From the NCBI GenBank assembly GCA_020201335.1, contig JAIVGZ010000002.1:1285-59311 (forward strand): DNA of 58,027 nt. Direction: 5' to 3'. The notes under the pieces were generated by a model. The model was not told the origin of the DNA. It saw only the letters and a list, made by a program, of their open reading frames with translations, and searched no databases. This DNA comes from Natronospirales bacterium. Lineage in GTDB: Bacteria > Pseudomonadota > Gammaproteobacteria > Natronospirales > JAIVGZ01. Positions 7,153-16,646 of the stretch are shown piece by piece (the stretch's first letter is position 1; every line of letters begins with the position of its first letter). Made by a program: the position numbers and the translations under genes.

Positions 7153-9019
7153 GTGAGATATGTGCTCGTCCTGATCGTGCTCGCAGCGCTTGCGCCCAAT
7201 GCCGTTGGGCAAGAAGCGCAACTCCGCAGCTATACGCCGGAAGATTTTGCCCGTTCGGCGCCGCGCACCGCGCTCGACATGCTACGCCTGGTACCGGGCT
7301 TCGTAATTCGCGGGGCGAACCAGGTGCGCGGCCTAGGGCAGGCGAGTGGCAATGTCCTCATGAACGGTGCGCGCGTGTCCGGCAAGGGTAATAACGTACT
7401 GGACGAACTCGGCCGCATCCCCGTCGGGAATGTTGTCCGTATCGACCTGGTCGACGCCGCAACGCTAGATGTGCCGGGCCTGTCCGGCCAGGTCGCGAAT
7501 GTGGTCGTGCAGTCCGACGCGATCAGCGGCCGCTGGCTTTACCGGCCGGAATTCCGCCGCTATTACACCGACCCCGTGCTGACCCGCGGCGAGCTTTCGC
7601 TGACCGGCGCACAGGGCGCGCTTGAGTACAGCGCCGGCCTGGCCAACGGCGCCGGCAACGGCGGCGCCGGCGGCCTGACGAACATATTCGCGCCGGATGG
7701 CACGCTGCGCGAGCAGCGCGATGATGTGTGGGTCAGTACTTTCGATGGTCCAAGGTTGAATGCCCGGGCGACCTACGCGCACACCGGAGGCGCGGCGAGT
7801 AGCGTGAACGCGAGTTACCAGCGCACCTACTACGACTACGACGAGCATGGCCTGCGCACCGGGCCGGGTCTGTCAGAGCGGACGCGCGAGGTCACCGTGC
7901 GTGAGCGCACTGCCAATCACGAGCTGGCTGCCGATCACGCGTTCGACCTGTTCGGGGGGCGCCTGAAGCTGATCGGCTTGGACCGCGCCGAGAGGGGCCC
8001 GCAGCGCCAGACTGTGTTGACGCGCGTCACCGACGGCAGCGCGCCGGATGTCGCCAGCCTGTATCGGCTCGCGTTTGATGAGCGCGAACGCATCGGCCGC
8101 GCCGAATACCTCTGGAGTACGGGTCGCACCGACTGGCAGGTCTCGGCCGAGGGTGCGTTCAACCGGCTCGATGCCGACGCCGAGTTGTCGGTACTCGACG
8201 CTGGTGTATTCGTGCCGATACCGCTGCCTGGCGCCGAGGTGACGGTGACGGAAGACCGCTACGAGTTGATGGGCAGCGCCGGGCGCCCACTCACCGACAC
8301 CCTCACGCTGCAGCTTTCGGGCGGCGTCGAGCGCTCACGATTGCAGCAGGTCGGCACCGAGGGCCGTACATTCGTGCGTCCGAAAGGCGCAGCAACACTG
8401 GCTTGGAGCGCGAGCGCGGACCTCGAGGTCAACGCCCGGATCGAGCGGCGCATCGGGCAACTCAACTTCTTCGACTTCGTCGCCACCGTGAATCTGACCG
8501 ACGACCGCGCCAATGCCGGAAACCCGGATCTCGTGCCGCCGCAGGCTTGGGAACTCGAGCTTTCGACGACGCGGCAAATCGGTGAGCACGGCAACACGAC
8601 GCTGCGCGTCTACTACCACCGCATCGATGACATCGTCGACATCGTGCCGATTGGCGCCAATGGTGAGAGCCCCGGAAACCTGGATCGCGCGACGCGCGTC
8701 GGCGCCGAATGGAAAGCAACCGCCGAACTCGCGGCGCTGGGTTGGCAGGGCGCGCGTCTGGACGTGCGCTGGTGGCTCCAGCACACAGGCGTGCGCGACC
8801 CGCTTACCAACGAGGCCGTGGTGGGGAACGGCGTTCATCGAGCACAAGGACATCGCCGGACTCACGCTGCGCGCAAGCCGCCATAACTTGTACGGCGCCA
8901 CCAGCATGTGGAACCGGACGGTGTACCAGCAGCGCCGCGACGGGCCCGTCGACTTTTACGAAGCGCGAGACCGGCGCATCGGCCCCATCTACTCAATCTC
9001 CCTCAGCGGCACCTTCTAG
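7153..9019 (+). pseudogene. TonB-dependent receptor, broken by one extra G
   Basis: Outer-membrane receptor with a GTG start and a clear signal peptide (MRYVLVLIVLAALAPNAVG, cut near GQ-E). A plug domain follows with PEDFARSAPRTALDMLRLVPGF and VRGLGQASGNVLMNGARVSGK, then a beta-barrel rich in alternating aromatic strands. The frame opened at 7153 runs to a stop at 8886 with a nonsense tail, while the real end continues in the next frame to 9019 and finishes with IGPIYSISLSGTF, a classical barrel strand ending in Phe. Removing one G from the run at 8823-8826 joins the halves into 621 residues (VVGTAFIEHK across the joint). This can be a natural frameshift or a sequencing error. The ligand is unknown; the plug resembles receptors common in alpha- and gammaproteobacteria with many TonB receptors. 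Confidence 0.85.
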
Positions 9020-9103
9020 CTAAGCTATGGAGAGAGAAGAAGAAATAATCATCTATACTCGTAGTATATTTAAGGCCTCATAGGAATTGGAGCCGCGCTA
9101 AGG

Positions 9104-10660
9104 ATGGGGAAAAAAGATCAGCGCCAGGCAGAGGCGCGCGCCGAAGACGAAAAGGCAAAGCGGGCGGCCGAGCTCGTGCTTGCAAACATCGAGCTCGCGT
9201 ACCAGAACGAGGAGAAGGCAAAGCGCGCCGCCGAGCTTGCGGTCGCCAATTCGGAACTCGCCTTTCAGCAGGACGAGAAAGCGAAACGCGCCGCCGAACT
9301 CGTCGTTGCGAATAAGGAGCTCGCCTACCAGAGCGATGAGCGGGAACGCCTCACCGTCGAACTGCACAACCTCGCTTTTTACGACCCGCTGACGCATATC
9401 GCGAACCGACGCCTACTGCTCGACCGGCTAAGCTCTGCGCAGGAGATCGCCGCCCGGTCTGGTCGAGAAGGCGGGGTCCTCTATTTAGACATCGATGCCT
9501 TCAAGGACATCAACGACACTTTGGGCCAAGCGTTCGGCGACCTGCTCTTGCGTCAGGTTGCCTGGCGGCTGGAAACCTGCGCGGGCCCCGGCGACACAGT
9601 CGCGCGTATGAGCGCCGATGAATTCGTGGTGGTGCTGGCGGAACTCGGTAGCTATCCGATAGAGGCCGCGCGCCGGGCCCGCGCGGTCGGGGACCGAATT
9701 CGTGCCACGCTAGGCGTTCCGTACCAGCTCGAAAGCCACGAATACACAATCACCACGAGTATCGGCGCGGCGCTGTTCACTGACGCGGAGAGTGCAGAGG
9801 CCTTGCTGCAGCGCGCCGACATCGCGATGAATGAGGTGAAGCAGGCAGGTGGAGATGCGCTGAAATTCTTCGACCAGACGATGCAGGATGTCATCAGCTC
9901 ACGGCTCGCGCTTGAGGCGGAGCTCGAAACTGCACTCAAAAACGAGGAATTCTTGCTGCATTATCAGCCGCTCGTGGACGCCGGTGGGCAGATCCACGGA
10001 ATGGAGGCGCTGATCCGCTGGATGCATCCACAACGGGGGCTCCTACCGCCAGGCGCGTTCATTGACGTTGCAGAGGAGACAGAGCTGGTGGTTCCTATTG
10101 GATCGTGGGTACTGAATCAGTCCTGTGCACAGCTCAGCCAATGGCAGCAACAGCCCGGGACCCGGGACCTTGGGATATCGGTGAACATCAGCGCGCAACA
10201 GTTCGGCACCGAGAGCTTTGTTGAGGAAGTGCGTGGGATGGTGAAGACCCATGGCATTGACCCCCAGCGACTCACATTAGAAATCACCGAGAACATGCTG
10301 CTTACGAGTTTTACCCAGACCACCGCCCATATGGCGGAATTAAAGGAAATCGGCGTGCGAATTTCGTTGGATGATTTCGGAACCGGTTACTCGTCGCTTC
10401 AGTACCTGAAGCGATTACCAATTGACGAGCTCAAAATCGACATGATGTTCGTGCAGGAGCTTGCGACCGATGTCCGTGACCAAGCCATCGTCCGCGCAAT
10501 CGTCGCGCTCGCGCATAGCCTCGGACTGACGGTTGTTGCGGAGGGCGTCGAGACAGATGAGCAACGCCAAATCCTGATCAATGCGGGATGCGATCAGCTG
10601 CAGGGATACCTGTTCGGGCGGCCCGGTCCGCTTGAGGAAGACAGGCGCCACAAGGGCTAG
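9104..10660 (+). CDS. Coiled-coil GGDEF-EAL protein, probable c-di-GMP phosphodiesterase
   Basis: Residues 16-78 are three near-identical 21-residue (three-heptad) units starting EKAKRAAEL, predicted to form a coiled coil. A GGDEF domain follows (about 85-250), but its signature is SADEF (170-174), so diguanylate cyclase activity is unlikely, and no RxxD inhibitory site is seen. The EAL domain (about 265-510) keeps EAL (E301-A-L), the DDFGTGYSS motif (D423, D424) and the downstream AEGVET motif, so cyclic-di-GMP hydrolysis is plausible. No membrane segment: cytosolic. It is the first gene of the signalling block; the GAF gene follows 94 bases later. The degenerate GGDEF may act as a GTP-binding regulator, as in other hybrid proteins. 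Confidence 0.88.
   Translation: MGKKDQRQAEARAEDEKAKRAAELVLANIELAYQNEEKAKRAAELAVANSELAFQQDEKAKRAAELVVANKELAYQSDERERLTVELHNLAFYDPLTHIANRRLLLDRLSSAQEIAARSGREGGVLYLDIDAFKDINDTLGQAFGDLLLRQVAWRLETCAGPGDTVARMSADEFVVVLAELGSYPIEAARRARAVGDRIRATLGVPYQLESHEYTITTSIGAALFTDAESAEALLQRADIAMNEVKQAGGDALKFFDQTMQDVISSRLALEAELETALKNEEFLLHYQPLVDAGGQIHGMEALIRWMHPQRGLLPPGAFIDVAEETELVVPIGSWVLNQSCAQLSQWQQQPGTRDLGISVNISAQQFGTESFVEEVRGMVKTHGIDPQRLTLEITENMLLTSFTQTTAHMAELKEIGVRISLDDFGTGYSSLQYLKRLPIDELKIDMMFVQELATDVRDQAIVRAIVALAHSLGLTVVAEGVETDEQRQILINAGCDQLQGYLFGRPGPLEEDRRHKG
9149..9337 (+). repeat. 63-bp tandem repeat, three units
   Basis: Three in-frame units of 63 bases (starting 9149, 9212, 9275) encode the 21-residue coiled-coil repeats of the GGDEF-EAL protein. 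A fourth, decayed unit begins at 9338 (ERERLTVEL). The length equals exactly three heptads, so unit gain or loss would change the coiled-coil length without breaking its register. Confidence 0.8.
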
Positions 10661-10754
10661 GGCAACCGTCCCAGTCGCTTTAGCGACTCAGTGCCAGTAC
10701 AATGCGGCATTAAGCCCGTTCGTGGTAAAATCAGCCCGTCTTGGAGAGATAAGG

Positions 10755-11414
10755 ATGGATTTAGCGCCCGCAATTGCCAGCCTGAAAAACTTTCTGCTTG
10801 TCATCTCTGATACAGAGCACGCAGTCGGCGGGGTTGTGCAACTCGCGGCTGAGGGTAGCCAAGATTTACACATTGCCGCCCACCACGGATTGTCAGAAGG
10901 GTTCGTGCGGCATTACGCAAAAAGGACGCCGGGTGACGGTACGCCCTGTACACAGGCGCTCGCCGAACGGCGGCGGGTCGTCATTCGCGACGTGGAGGCC
11001 GACGAGGCTTACGCGCCGCACCTCGCAGTCACGCAAAACGAAGGCATCCTGGCAATCCAGGCGACCCCGCTGATAAGCGCTCAACGGCATTCGCTCGGAG
11101 TGCTCACAACCTTCTATTCAAAGGCCCAGCACCCCGGCGCCGAGAGCCTGCGGCTCATCGACCAATGCGCCGATGGCGCGATGCTGCTGATCGAAGCCGT
11201 CAACCTGCAGGCGAAGCTGTCGCGGCTGTTCAGTCGGTCCGGGATGCCGTTCCGACCGATAGACGACCATGTCGTGCGTTCTGCCGACGCTGCGAAGGGC
11301 CTGCTCAAATCGCTGAACTCAACCAACTACCTGAATATGTTGCCGGTCGCGCGGCGTAACCTGAAGCAGGTGGTCGCAGAGCTCGAATTTCAGGTAGCCA
11401 GACAGGAAGTCTGA
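10755..11414 (+). CDS. GAF-domain protein (paralogue 1)
   Basis: A 219-residue protein made of one GAF domain plus a C-terminal helical tail. The ATG at 10755 has a strong GGAGAGATAAGG sequence directly upstream; a longer frame from 10581 overlaps the previous gene and lacks an RBS. The GAF core shows GGVVQLAAEG, GDGTPCTQALAERRRVVIRDV and HSLGVLTTFYSKAQHPG. It lies 94 bases after the coiled-coil GGDEF-EAL gene and 73 bases before the response-regulator GGDEF-EAL gene. It is clearly paralogous to the GAF gene at 13669. No kinase, cyclase or DNA-binding domain is attached, so it probably acts as a small ligand or redox sensor for a partner protein; that is inference from context. Confidence 0.82.
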   Translation: MDLAPAIASLKNFLLVISDTEHAVGGVVQLAAEGSQDLHIAAHHGLSEGFVRHYAKRTPGDGTPCTQALAERRRVVIRDVEADEAYAPHLAVTQNEGILAIQATPLISAQRHSLGVLTTFYSKAQHPGAESLRLIDQCADGAMLLIEAVNLQAKLSRLFSRSGMPFRPIDDHVVRSADAAKGLLKSLNSTNYLNMLPVARRNLKQVVAELEFQVARQEV

Positions 11415-11487
11415 ACCGCGATAGGTAATTACCCCTAGGTACAAGACCGTACATTAACTTCCTGACCCTATGGTTAGTATCTGCCGC

Positions 11488-13617
11488 ATGTCTGACAAAC
11501 GGAATTTGAAGATTGTGATCGTCGATGACCGCGCGGCGGACCGGGAGCTGGTCCGCGAGGCGCTCGTGTCGGACGATTACACGGCCGATATCATCGCAGC
11601 GGACGGTCTGGCTGCTCTGGCGCCCATTCTAGAGGGGCCGCCTGCGGACGTCGTGCTCACCGATTTCGACCTCGGTTGTGGCGACGGCCTCGAAGTCCTG
11701 AACCTCGTACGCTCGAAGTGGCCCGACACCCCGGTCATGTTCGTAACCGGCACCGGCTCCGAAGAAATTGCGATCGCGGCGATGCGCCGTGGCGTCGCCG
11801 ACTATGTTTTAAAGACCGCTGACCTGTCGGAACTCCTGCCGCTGCGCCTGCTGGCCGTGCTGCGCCAGGCCGACGCTCTCACCGAGCGCGCGCATGCGCT
11901 GTTATGGCGCGGTGCAGTGCTCGATGCCCTGCCAGCGCGTATTGCGCTGGTTGGCGCCGATGGCACGATCATGCACACGAACGCACGCTGGGACGACTAC
12001 CACGACCCGGCGCTGCGCGCGGCATGTGGAGCAGGGCAAAATTACTTTGAAGTCTGCAATCGCGCTGCGGCTGCGGGCGACCCCGATGCTGCACTCGTCG
12101 CGCACAAATTGCGTGAGGTGCTCGCCGGACGCAGTGCTGAATTCACGCACGAGTACGCGTGCACTGAACCGGAACGACCCGAGGCTTGGTACAGGATGCT
12201 GGTGAGCCGTACCGATTCGCGTGGTGACGGGGGTGCGGTCGTCGCGCACTTCGACGAGACGCTGCGCCACACGATGCAGACGCGGCTGGACTTCCTTGCA
12301 AATCACGACACGCTGACCGGGCTGCCCAACCGAGCTGGGCTACAGCAGCGCGCGAACGAGGCGATTGGGCGCGCGCATCTGGACGGAACGCACCTTGCGC
12401 TACTGGTCATAGACCTGGACGCATTCAAAACCATCAACGATTCGCTGGGCATCCGTGCCGGTGACGAAGTGCTGCAGATAGTCACTGCCACCCTGAAAAG
12501 CACTCTGCGGGATGGCGCGGTGCTCGCGCGCCTGAATGGCGACGAATTCGCGGTGCTGGTCGAGGGGCTTGCTTCCCCGGAAGCGGCGACGCCTATTGCC
12601 GGACAGATTATCGAGAACCTACGCCGTCCGATTCATGTGAACGGCCAGGAAATCGTGCTCAGTGCGGGCATCGGCATCGCGTGCCACCCTGGCGACGGCA
12701 GCACCGCAGACGACCTGCTGCGCTGCGCGGACTCGGCGTTGCACGAGGCGAAAGGCGATGGTGCCGGCGCCGTCCGCTACTTCGCATCTGGCATGAACGC
12801 GCAGGCGCTCGAGAACTTGCGCCTGCAGGTGGACCTGCGCCACGCGATTGCCGACGGCCAGCTCACGGTGCAATACCAGCCGGTGGTGTCGCTGCCGGAA
12901 GGTCAGATTATGGGCGCGGAGGCACTGGTGCGGTGGTCGCACCCGGAGCTCGGCATGATCCCACCGCTGCGGTTCATTCCGATTGCCGAGGAAACCGGAC
13001 TGATACTGCCACTCGGTGAATTCGTGCTGCGTGAAGCGGTGTCGCGCGCCGCTGACTGGCGCCGCCGTGGCTTGCTCGGCTATGTGGCGGTCAACCTGTC
13101 GATGCGCCAGTTCCGAGACGCCGAGCTTGCGGAAATGATTCAGAAAGCGCTGGCTGAATTCCGTTGCCCGCCATCCGCGCTCCGTATCGAACTCACGGAG
13201 AGCATGCTGAGTGCGTCGCCGGAACTCGCCCGGCAAGTGCTCGAGAAACTGCATGCAATCGGGGTGACGATAGCGATTGACGACTTTGGCACCGGGTACT
13301 CGTCGCTCAGCTACCTGAAGCTGTTCCCGCTCGACGTGCTGAAGATTGACCGCTCGTTTGTAAAGGACACGCCCGAGGACAAGGACGACGTCGCAATCGT
13401 GCGCGCGGTTATCGCGCTCGCGCAATCGCTCGGCCTTTTGGTCATTGCCGAAGGGGTGGAAACAGAGGCCCAGAGCAGTCTGCTCACGGCGGAAGGGTGC
13501 GATGCCGCGCAAGGCTATCGATTCAGCATGCCATTGCCCGCACGGGACCTGGAGTGGCTGCTGCGCAGCAAAACAACCCTCCCGATTGCTGAGCAGAAGC
13601 TGGCTGTCAGCGCCTGA
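11488..13617 (+). CDS. Response regulator with GGDEF and EAL domains
   Basis: Residues 1-125 form a CheY-like receiver: acidic DD pair in IVIVDDRAADRE, phospho-acceptor D59 in LTDFDLG, a TGTGSEE strand and K109. Residues about 140-265 look like a PAS-type sensor. The GGDEF domain reads NGDEF (350-354), an altered first Gly, and lacks an RxxD site. The EAL domain has E478-A-L, DDFGTGYSS (D598, D599) and AEGVET, all intact. So it is a phosphorylation-controlled cyclic-di-GMP enzyme, most likely a phosphodiesterase; NGDEF leaves cyclase activity uncertain. The ATG at 11488 puts the receiver at the very N-terminus; an ATG at 11470 would add six residues. No histidine kinase gene is adjacent, so the kinase is an orphan elsewhere. 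Confidence 0.88.
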   Translation: MSDKRNLKIVIVDDRAADRELVREALVSDDYTADIIAADGLAALAPILEGPPADVVLTDFDLGCGDGLEVLNLVRSKWPDTPVMFVTGTGSEEIAIAAMRRGVADYVLKTADLSELLPLRLLAVLRQADALTERAHALLWRGAVLDALPARIALVGADGTIMHTNARWDDYHDPALRAACGAGQNYFEVCNRAAAAGDPDAALVAHKLREVLAGRSAEFTHEYACTEPERPEAWYRMLVSRTDSRGDGGAVVAHFDETLRHTMQTRLDFLANHDTLTGLPNRAGLQQRANEAIGRAHLDGTHLALLVIDLDAFKTINDSLGIRAGDEVLQIVTATLKSTLRDGAVLARLNGDEFAVLVEGLASPEAATPIAGQIIENLRRPIHVNGQEIVLSAGIGIACHPGDGSTADDLLRCADSALHEAKGDGAGAVRYFASGMNAQALENLRLQVDLRHAIADGQLTVQYQPVVSLPEGQIMGAEALVRWSHPELGMIPPLRFIPIAEETGLILPLGEFVLREAVSRAADWRRRGLLGYVAVNLSMRQFRDAELAEMIQKALAEFRCPPSALRIELTESMLSASPELARQVLEKLHAIGVTIAIDDFGTGYSSLSYLKLFPLDVLKIDRSFVKDTPEDKDDVAIVRAVIALAQSLGLLVIAEGVETEAQSSLLTAEGCDAAQGYRFSMPLPARDLEWLLRSKTTLPIAEQKLAVSA

Positions 13618-13668
13618 CTAGGGTCTTCTACTGCTTACAGCACTCTGTGACTCGCGTATGTTGTCTGG

Positions 13669-14373
13669 ATGAATATCGCTCCTGATGTTGACGCGCTATG
13701 TACGGTCCTGAAGGCGGCCTGCCGCATAGATGACGCTATCGGTGGAAGCATCCACCTTGTATCGGAAGACGGCTACGAGCTGGTCGCGCATAACGACCTC
13801 ACCCCTGAATTCCGGGCGGCCATCGATCGGCCCGTGGATGGCGACGGCACGACCTACTCACAGGCACGCACTGAGCGTCGCCGTGTCGCCGTGCGCGACA
13901 TCCGCACGGACCCCGCGTTCGAGCCGTACCGGAGCCTCGCCGAGGACGCCGGCATCGTAGGTGTGCAATCGATGCCAATCCTTCATGGGCGCTTCCTATA
14001 CGGGGTGCTGACAACCTATTTCGCACAGCCGCATCACCCGGGGCCGGAAAGCCAGGCACCTCTGGACGCTTGTGCACGCATAGCCGCGTTGGTTTTGGTC
14101 GCGAACGAGCGCGAAGACACAATCGAGCCGGAGCAGGAGCGGTCCGGGCGCATCGCCGCGCAAAGGCAGGATCCTGACGCGGCCGCTACGCGTGTGGGGG
14201 CGACCGTGCAGGCGATGTTGTCGGCGTGCGAGACGGAGAGCCCGGCTGAACTGTTGCACGCGACGGAAAAGAAGCTCATCGAGCTCGTCGGCGAGTTGTC
14301 GAAGCGCACCCATGTCAGCGATGCCGCCCCCGGTAAGCAGCGTCCAGTCGACGAGGTTCAATGCCCGCTATAA
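13669..14373 (+). CDS. GAF-domain protein (paralogue 2)
   Basis: A 234-residue single-GAF protein with a C-terminal helical extension. Key segments are GGSIHLVSEDGYEL, DGDGTTYSQARTERRRVAVRDI and FLYGVLTTYFAQPHHPGPES, which match the other GAF protein of this block position by position (RRRV-RD, GVLTT, HPG-ES). It starts 51 bases after the REC-GGDEF-EAL gene. The tail (about residues 150-234) is charged and helical, ending in LIELVGELSKR, comparable to the tail of its paralogue. No output domain. Likely a sensor partner of the neighbouring GGDEF-EAL proteins; inference only. Confidence 0.82.
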   Translation: MNIAPDVDALCTVLKAACRIDDAIGGSIHLVSEDGYELVAHNDLTPEFRAAIDRPVDGDGTTYSQARTERRRVAVRDIRTDPAFEPYRSLAEDAGIVGVQSMPILHGRFLYGVLTTYFAQPHHPGPESQAPLDACARIAALVLVANEREDTIEPEQERSGRIAAQRQDPDAAATRVGATVQAMLSACETESPAELLHATEKKLIELVGELSKRTHVSDAAPGKQRPVDEVQCPL

Positions 14374-14490
14374 GAGAATTTGGGATGACACGACAAAGGG
14401 CAGGTCAAAACCGGCTGATTTTTGGGATGCCGTAGCAAGCTCCCTCTTTAAACCGAATTTCAGTTGTATCGGTTCCCGCTTTGCCACACC

Positions 14491-14715
14491 ATGCACGCGA
14501 TGGGCAGTAACCCCGCAGCGAACACGGCGTTGGATAACCTCGAGGAATTGGTCCTCCAGGAGGTTATCCAGTACTGCGCCGATTGCGGCATGCCGCCGAC
14601 GGACGCAGCGCTGAATGAGGCAATCGAATCAGCGCGCGAGAAGAGCGGCCCCCACGCCGGTGCTGACCCATTCCCCGAAGTAGAGCAGCGCGTCCGTCTT
14701 CGATTAAGTCTCTAG
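14491..14715 (+). CDS. Small protein of unknown function
   Basis: A 74-residue acidic protein with a helical core ([18 protein letters not shown]) and a Cys pair (CADC). There is no clear ribosome-binding site; ATG codons at 14491 and 14500 and a TTG at 14464 are all possible starts. The stop codon overlaps the stop of acs: the convergent genes share the palindrome CTAG at 14712-14715 as both terminal codons. No family recognised. Third-position G/C use supports coding. Confidence 0.45.
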   Translation: MHAMGSNPAANTALDNLEELVLQEVIQYCADCGMPPTDAALNEAIESAREKSGPHAGADPFPEVEQRVRLRLSL

Positions 14716-16646
14716 CGGTGTTTGACGAGGTCGTCGACGACGGCCGGGTCGGCGAGCGTGGTCGTGTCTCCGAGCTCACCCGTCTCGTTCGCTGCAATCT
14801 TGCGCAGGATGCGGCGCATGATTTTTCCGGACCGCGTCTTCGGTAACCCGGGCGCCCACTGGATTACATCGGGGCTCGCGATCGGGCCAATCTCCTTGCG
14901 CACCATCGCCACCAATTCCTTTTTTAACTCATCACTCGGCTCGGTGCCGGCCATCAGCGTCACATAGGCGTAGATGCCTTGGCCCTTAATGTCGTGCGGG
15001 TAACCGACCACTGCGGCCTCTGCAACTTTCGGGTGCAGCACCAGCGCGCTCTCGACTTCTGCGGTTCCGAGCCGGTGGCCCGATACATTCAGCACGTCAT
15101 CGACGCGCCCGGTGATCCACCAGTAGCCGTCGGCGTCGCGTCGCGCGCCGTCGCCGGTGAAGTACATACCGGGATAGGTCTTGAAGTAAGTATCAATGAA
15201 CCGTTGGTGGTCTCCGTACACGGTGCGCATCTGGCCGGGCCACGGGTGTTTGATGACAAGGTTGCCGCTTGCCGCGCCTTCCTGCTCTTCGCCCTGCGCA
15301 TCGACAAGCGCCGGCTGGATGCCGAAGAACGGGCGCGTTGCGCTGCCGGGTTTGAGCTTTGTCGCGCCGGGGAGCGGGGCAATCAGGATTCCACCGGTCT
15401 CGGTTTGCCACCAGGTGTCGACAACCGGGCAACGGCTGTCGCCGACCGTGCGGTGGTACCACTCCCACGCTTCGGGGTTGATTGGCTCGCCGACCGTGCC
15501 GAGGATGCGCAGGCTGCTGCGGTCGGTCTTCTTCACCGGCGCGTCGCCTTGGCTCATCAGCGCGCGGATCGCGGTCGGCGCGGTGTAGTAGATGTTGACC
15601 TTGTGCTTGTCGACGACCTGCCAGTGACGCGATGCGTCCGGCCAGGTAGGCACACCTTCAAACATCAGCGTGGTTGCGCCGTTTGCGAGCGGGCCGTACA
15701 CGATGTAGGTGTGTCCAGTGACCCAGCCGACATCTGCTGTGCACCAGTAAATGTCGCCGTCGTGGTAATCGAACACGAAGCGGTGCGTGATTGCTGCGTA
15801 CACGATGTAGCCGCCGCTCGTGTGCAGTACGCCCTTCGGCTTACCGGTCGAGCCGGAGGTGTAAAGGATGAATAACGGGTCCTCAGCGCCCATCGCAGTC
15901 GGTGGGCAGTCGGCATCCGCTTTCGCCATCTCCTCGTGCCACCAGCGGTCGCGCGCTTTGTGCCAGCCGATGTCCGCGTGCGTGTGCTTCAGCACGATTA
16001 CTGCGCGCACATCCGGGCAGCTCTCGAGCGCCTCGTCGACATTCTTCTTTAGCGGCACCTTCTTGCCGCCCCGCAGGCCTTCGTCGGCGGTGACGACGAC
16101 GCGGCAGTCGGAGTCCTGGATGCGGTCGCTGATCGACTTCGGTGAGAAGCCACCGAAGACGACGGAGTGGACCGCACCGATGCGCGCGCAACCGAGCATC
16201 GCGATTGCAGCCTCCGGGACCATCGGCATGTAGATGCACACACGATCGCCTTTCTGCACGCCGTTATTCTTCAGGACGTTCGCGAACTCGCAGACGAGCT
16301 TGTGCAACTGCCGGTAGGTGAGGTGGCGGACGGTGCCTTCGGGGTCATCAGGCTCCCAGATAATCGCGACCTGGTCGCCGCGCTTTTCGAGGTGGCGGTC
16401 GACGCAGTTGTACGCGACATTCAGTTCGGCGCCTTCGAACCAGCGGATGTGGCCTTTGGTGTAATCCCAATCCAACACCGTGTCCCACGGCTTCATCCAG
16501 TCGATGTAGCGCTCCGCCTGCTCAGCCCAAAAGCCCTCGGGGTCGCGGACCGAGTGTCGGTACATCGCCTGGTAGGCGGCGTCGTCTATGTGCGCGTGTC
16601 GCGCAGCGCTGACGGGAACGGGGTAGACCTTGTCATTCATGCGCAT
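14712..16646 (-). CDS. acs: Acetyl-coenzyme A synthetase
   Basis: AMP-forming acetate:CoA ligase, making acetyl-CoA from acetate via acetyl-AMP. All family motifs are present: [11 protein letters not shown] (ATP P-loop), the [10 protein letters not shown] motif, [23 protein letters not shown] hinge region and the C-terminal [11 protein letters not shown] whose lysine is the usual acetylation site. The N-terminal ACS half carries [21 protein letters not shown]. Length 644 is standard. ATG at 16646 or 16640 are equally usable; both overlap the end of gluQRS (stop at 16633), so the four minus-strand genes dksA-gluQRS-acs are tightly packed, though acs may also have its own promoter inside gluQRS. 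Confidence 0.96.
   Translation of the reverse strand: MRMNDKVYPVPVSAARHAHIDDAAYQAMYRHSVRDPEGFWAEQAERYIDWMKPWDTVLDWDYTKGHIRWFEGAELNVAYNCVDRHLEKRGDQVAIIWEPDDPEGTVRHLTYRQLHKLVCEFANVLKNNGVQKGDRVCIYMPMVPEAAIAMLGCARIGAVHSVVFGGFSPKSISDRIQDSDCRVVVTADEGLRGGKKVPLKKNVDEALESCPDVRAVIVLKHTHADIGWHKARDRWWHEEMAKADADCPPTAMGAEDPLFILYTSGSTGKPKGVLHTSGGYIVYAAITHRFVFDYHDGDIYWCTADVGWVTGHTYIVYGPLANGATTLMFEGVPTWPDASRHWQVVDKHKVNIYYTAPTAIRALMSQGDAPVKKTDRSSLRILGTVGEPINPEAWEWYHRTVGDSRCPVVDTWWQTETGGILIAPLPGATKLKPGSATRPFFGIQPALVDAQGEEQEGAASGNLVIKHPWPGQMRTVYGDHQRFIDTYFKTYPGMYFTGDGARRDADGYWWITGRVDDVLNVSGHRLGTAEVESALVLHPKVAEAAVVGYPHDIKGQGIYAYVTLMAGTEPSDELKKELVAMVRKEIGPIASPDVIQWAPGLPKTRSGKIMRRILRKIAANETGELGDTTTLADPAVVDDLVKHR

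Noticed and set aside
9611-9625. Active diguanylate cyclase in the coiled-coil GGDEF-EAL protein
   Set aside because: The signature is SADEF, lacking both glycines needed for GTP positioning; only the EAL half is intact.
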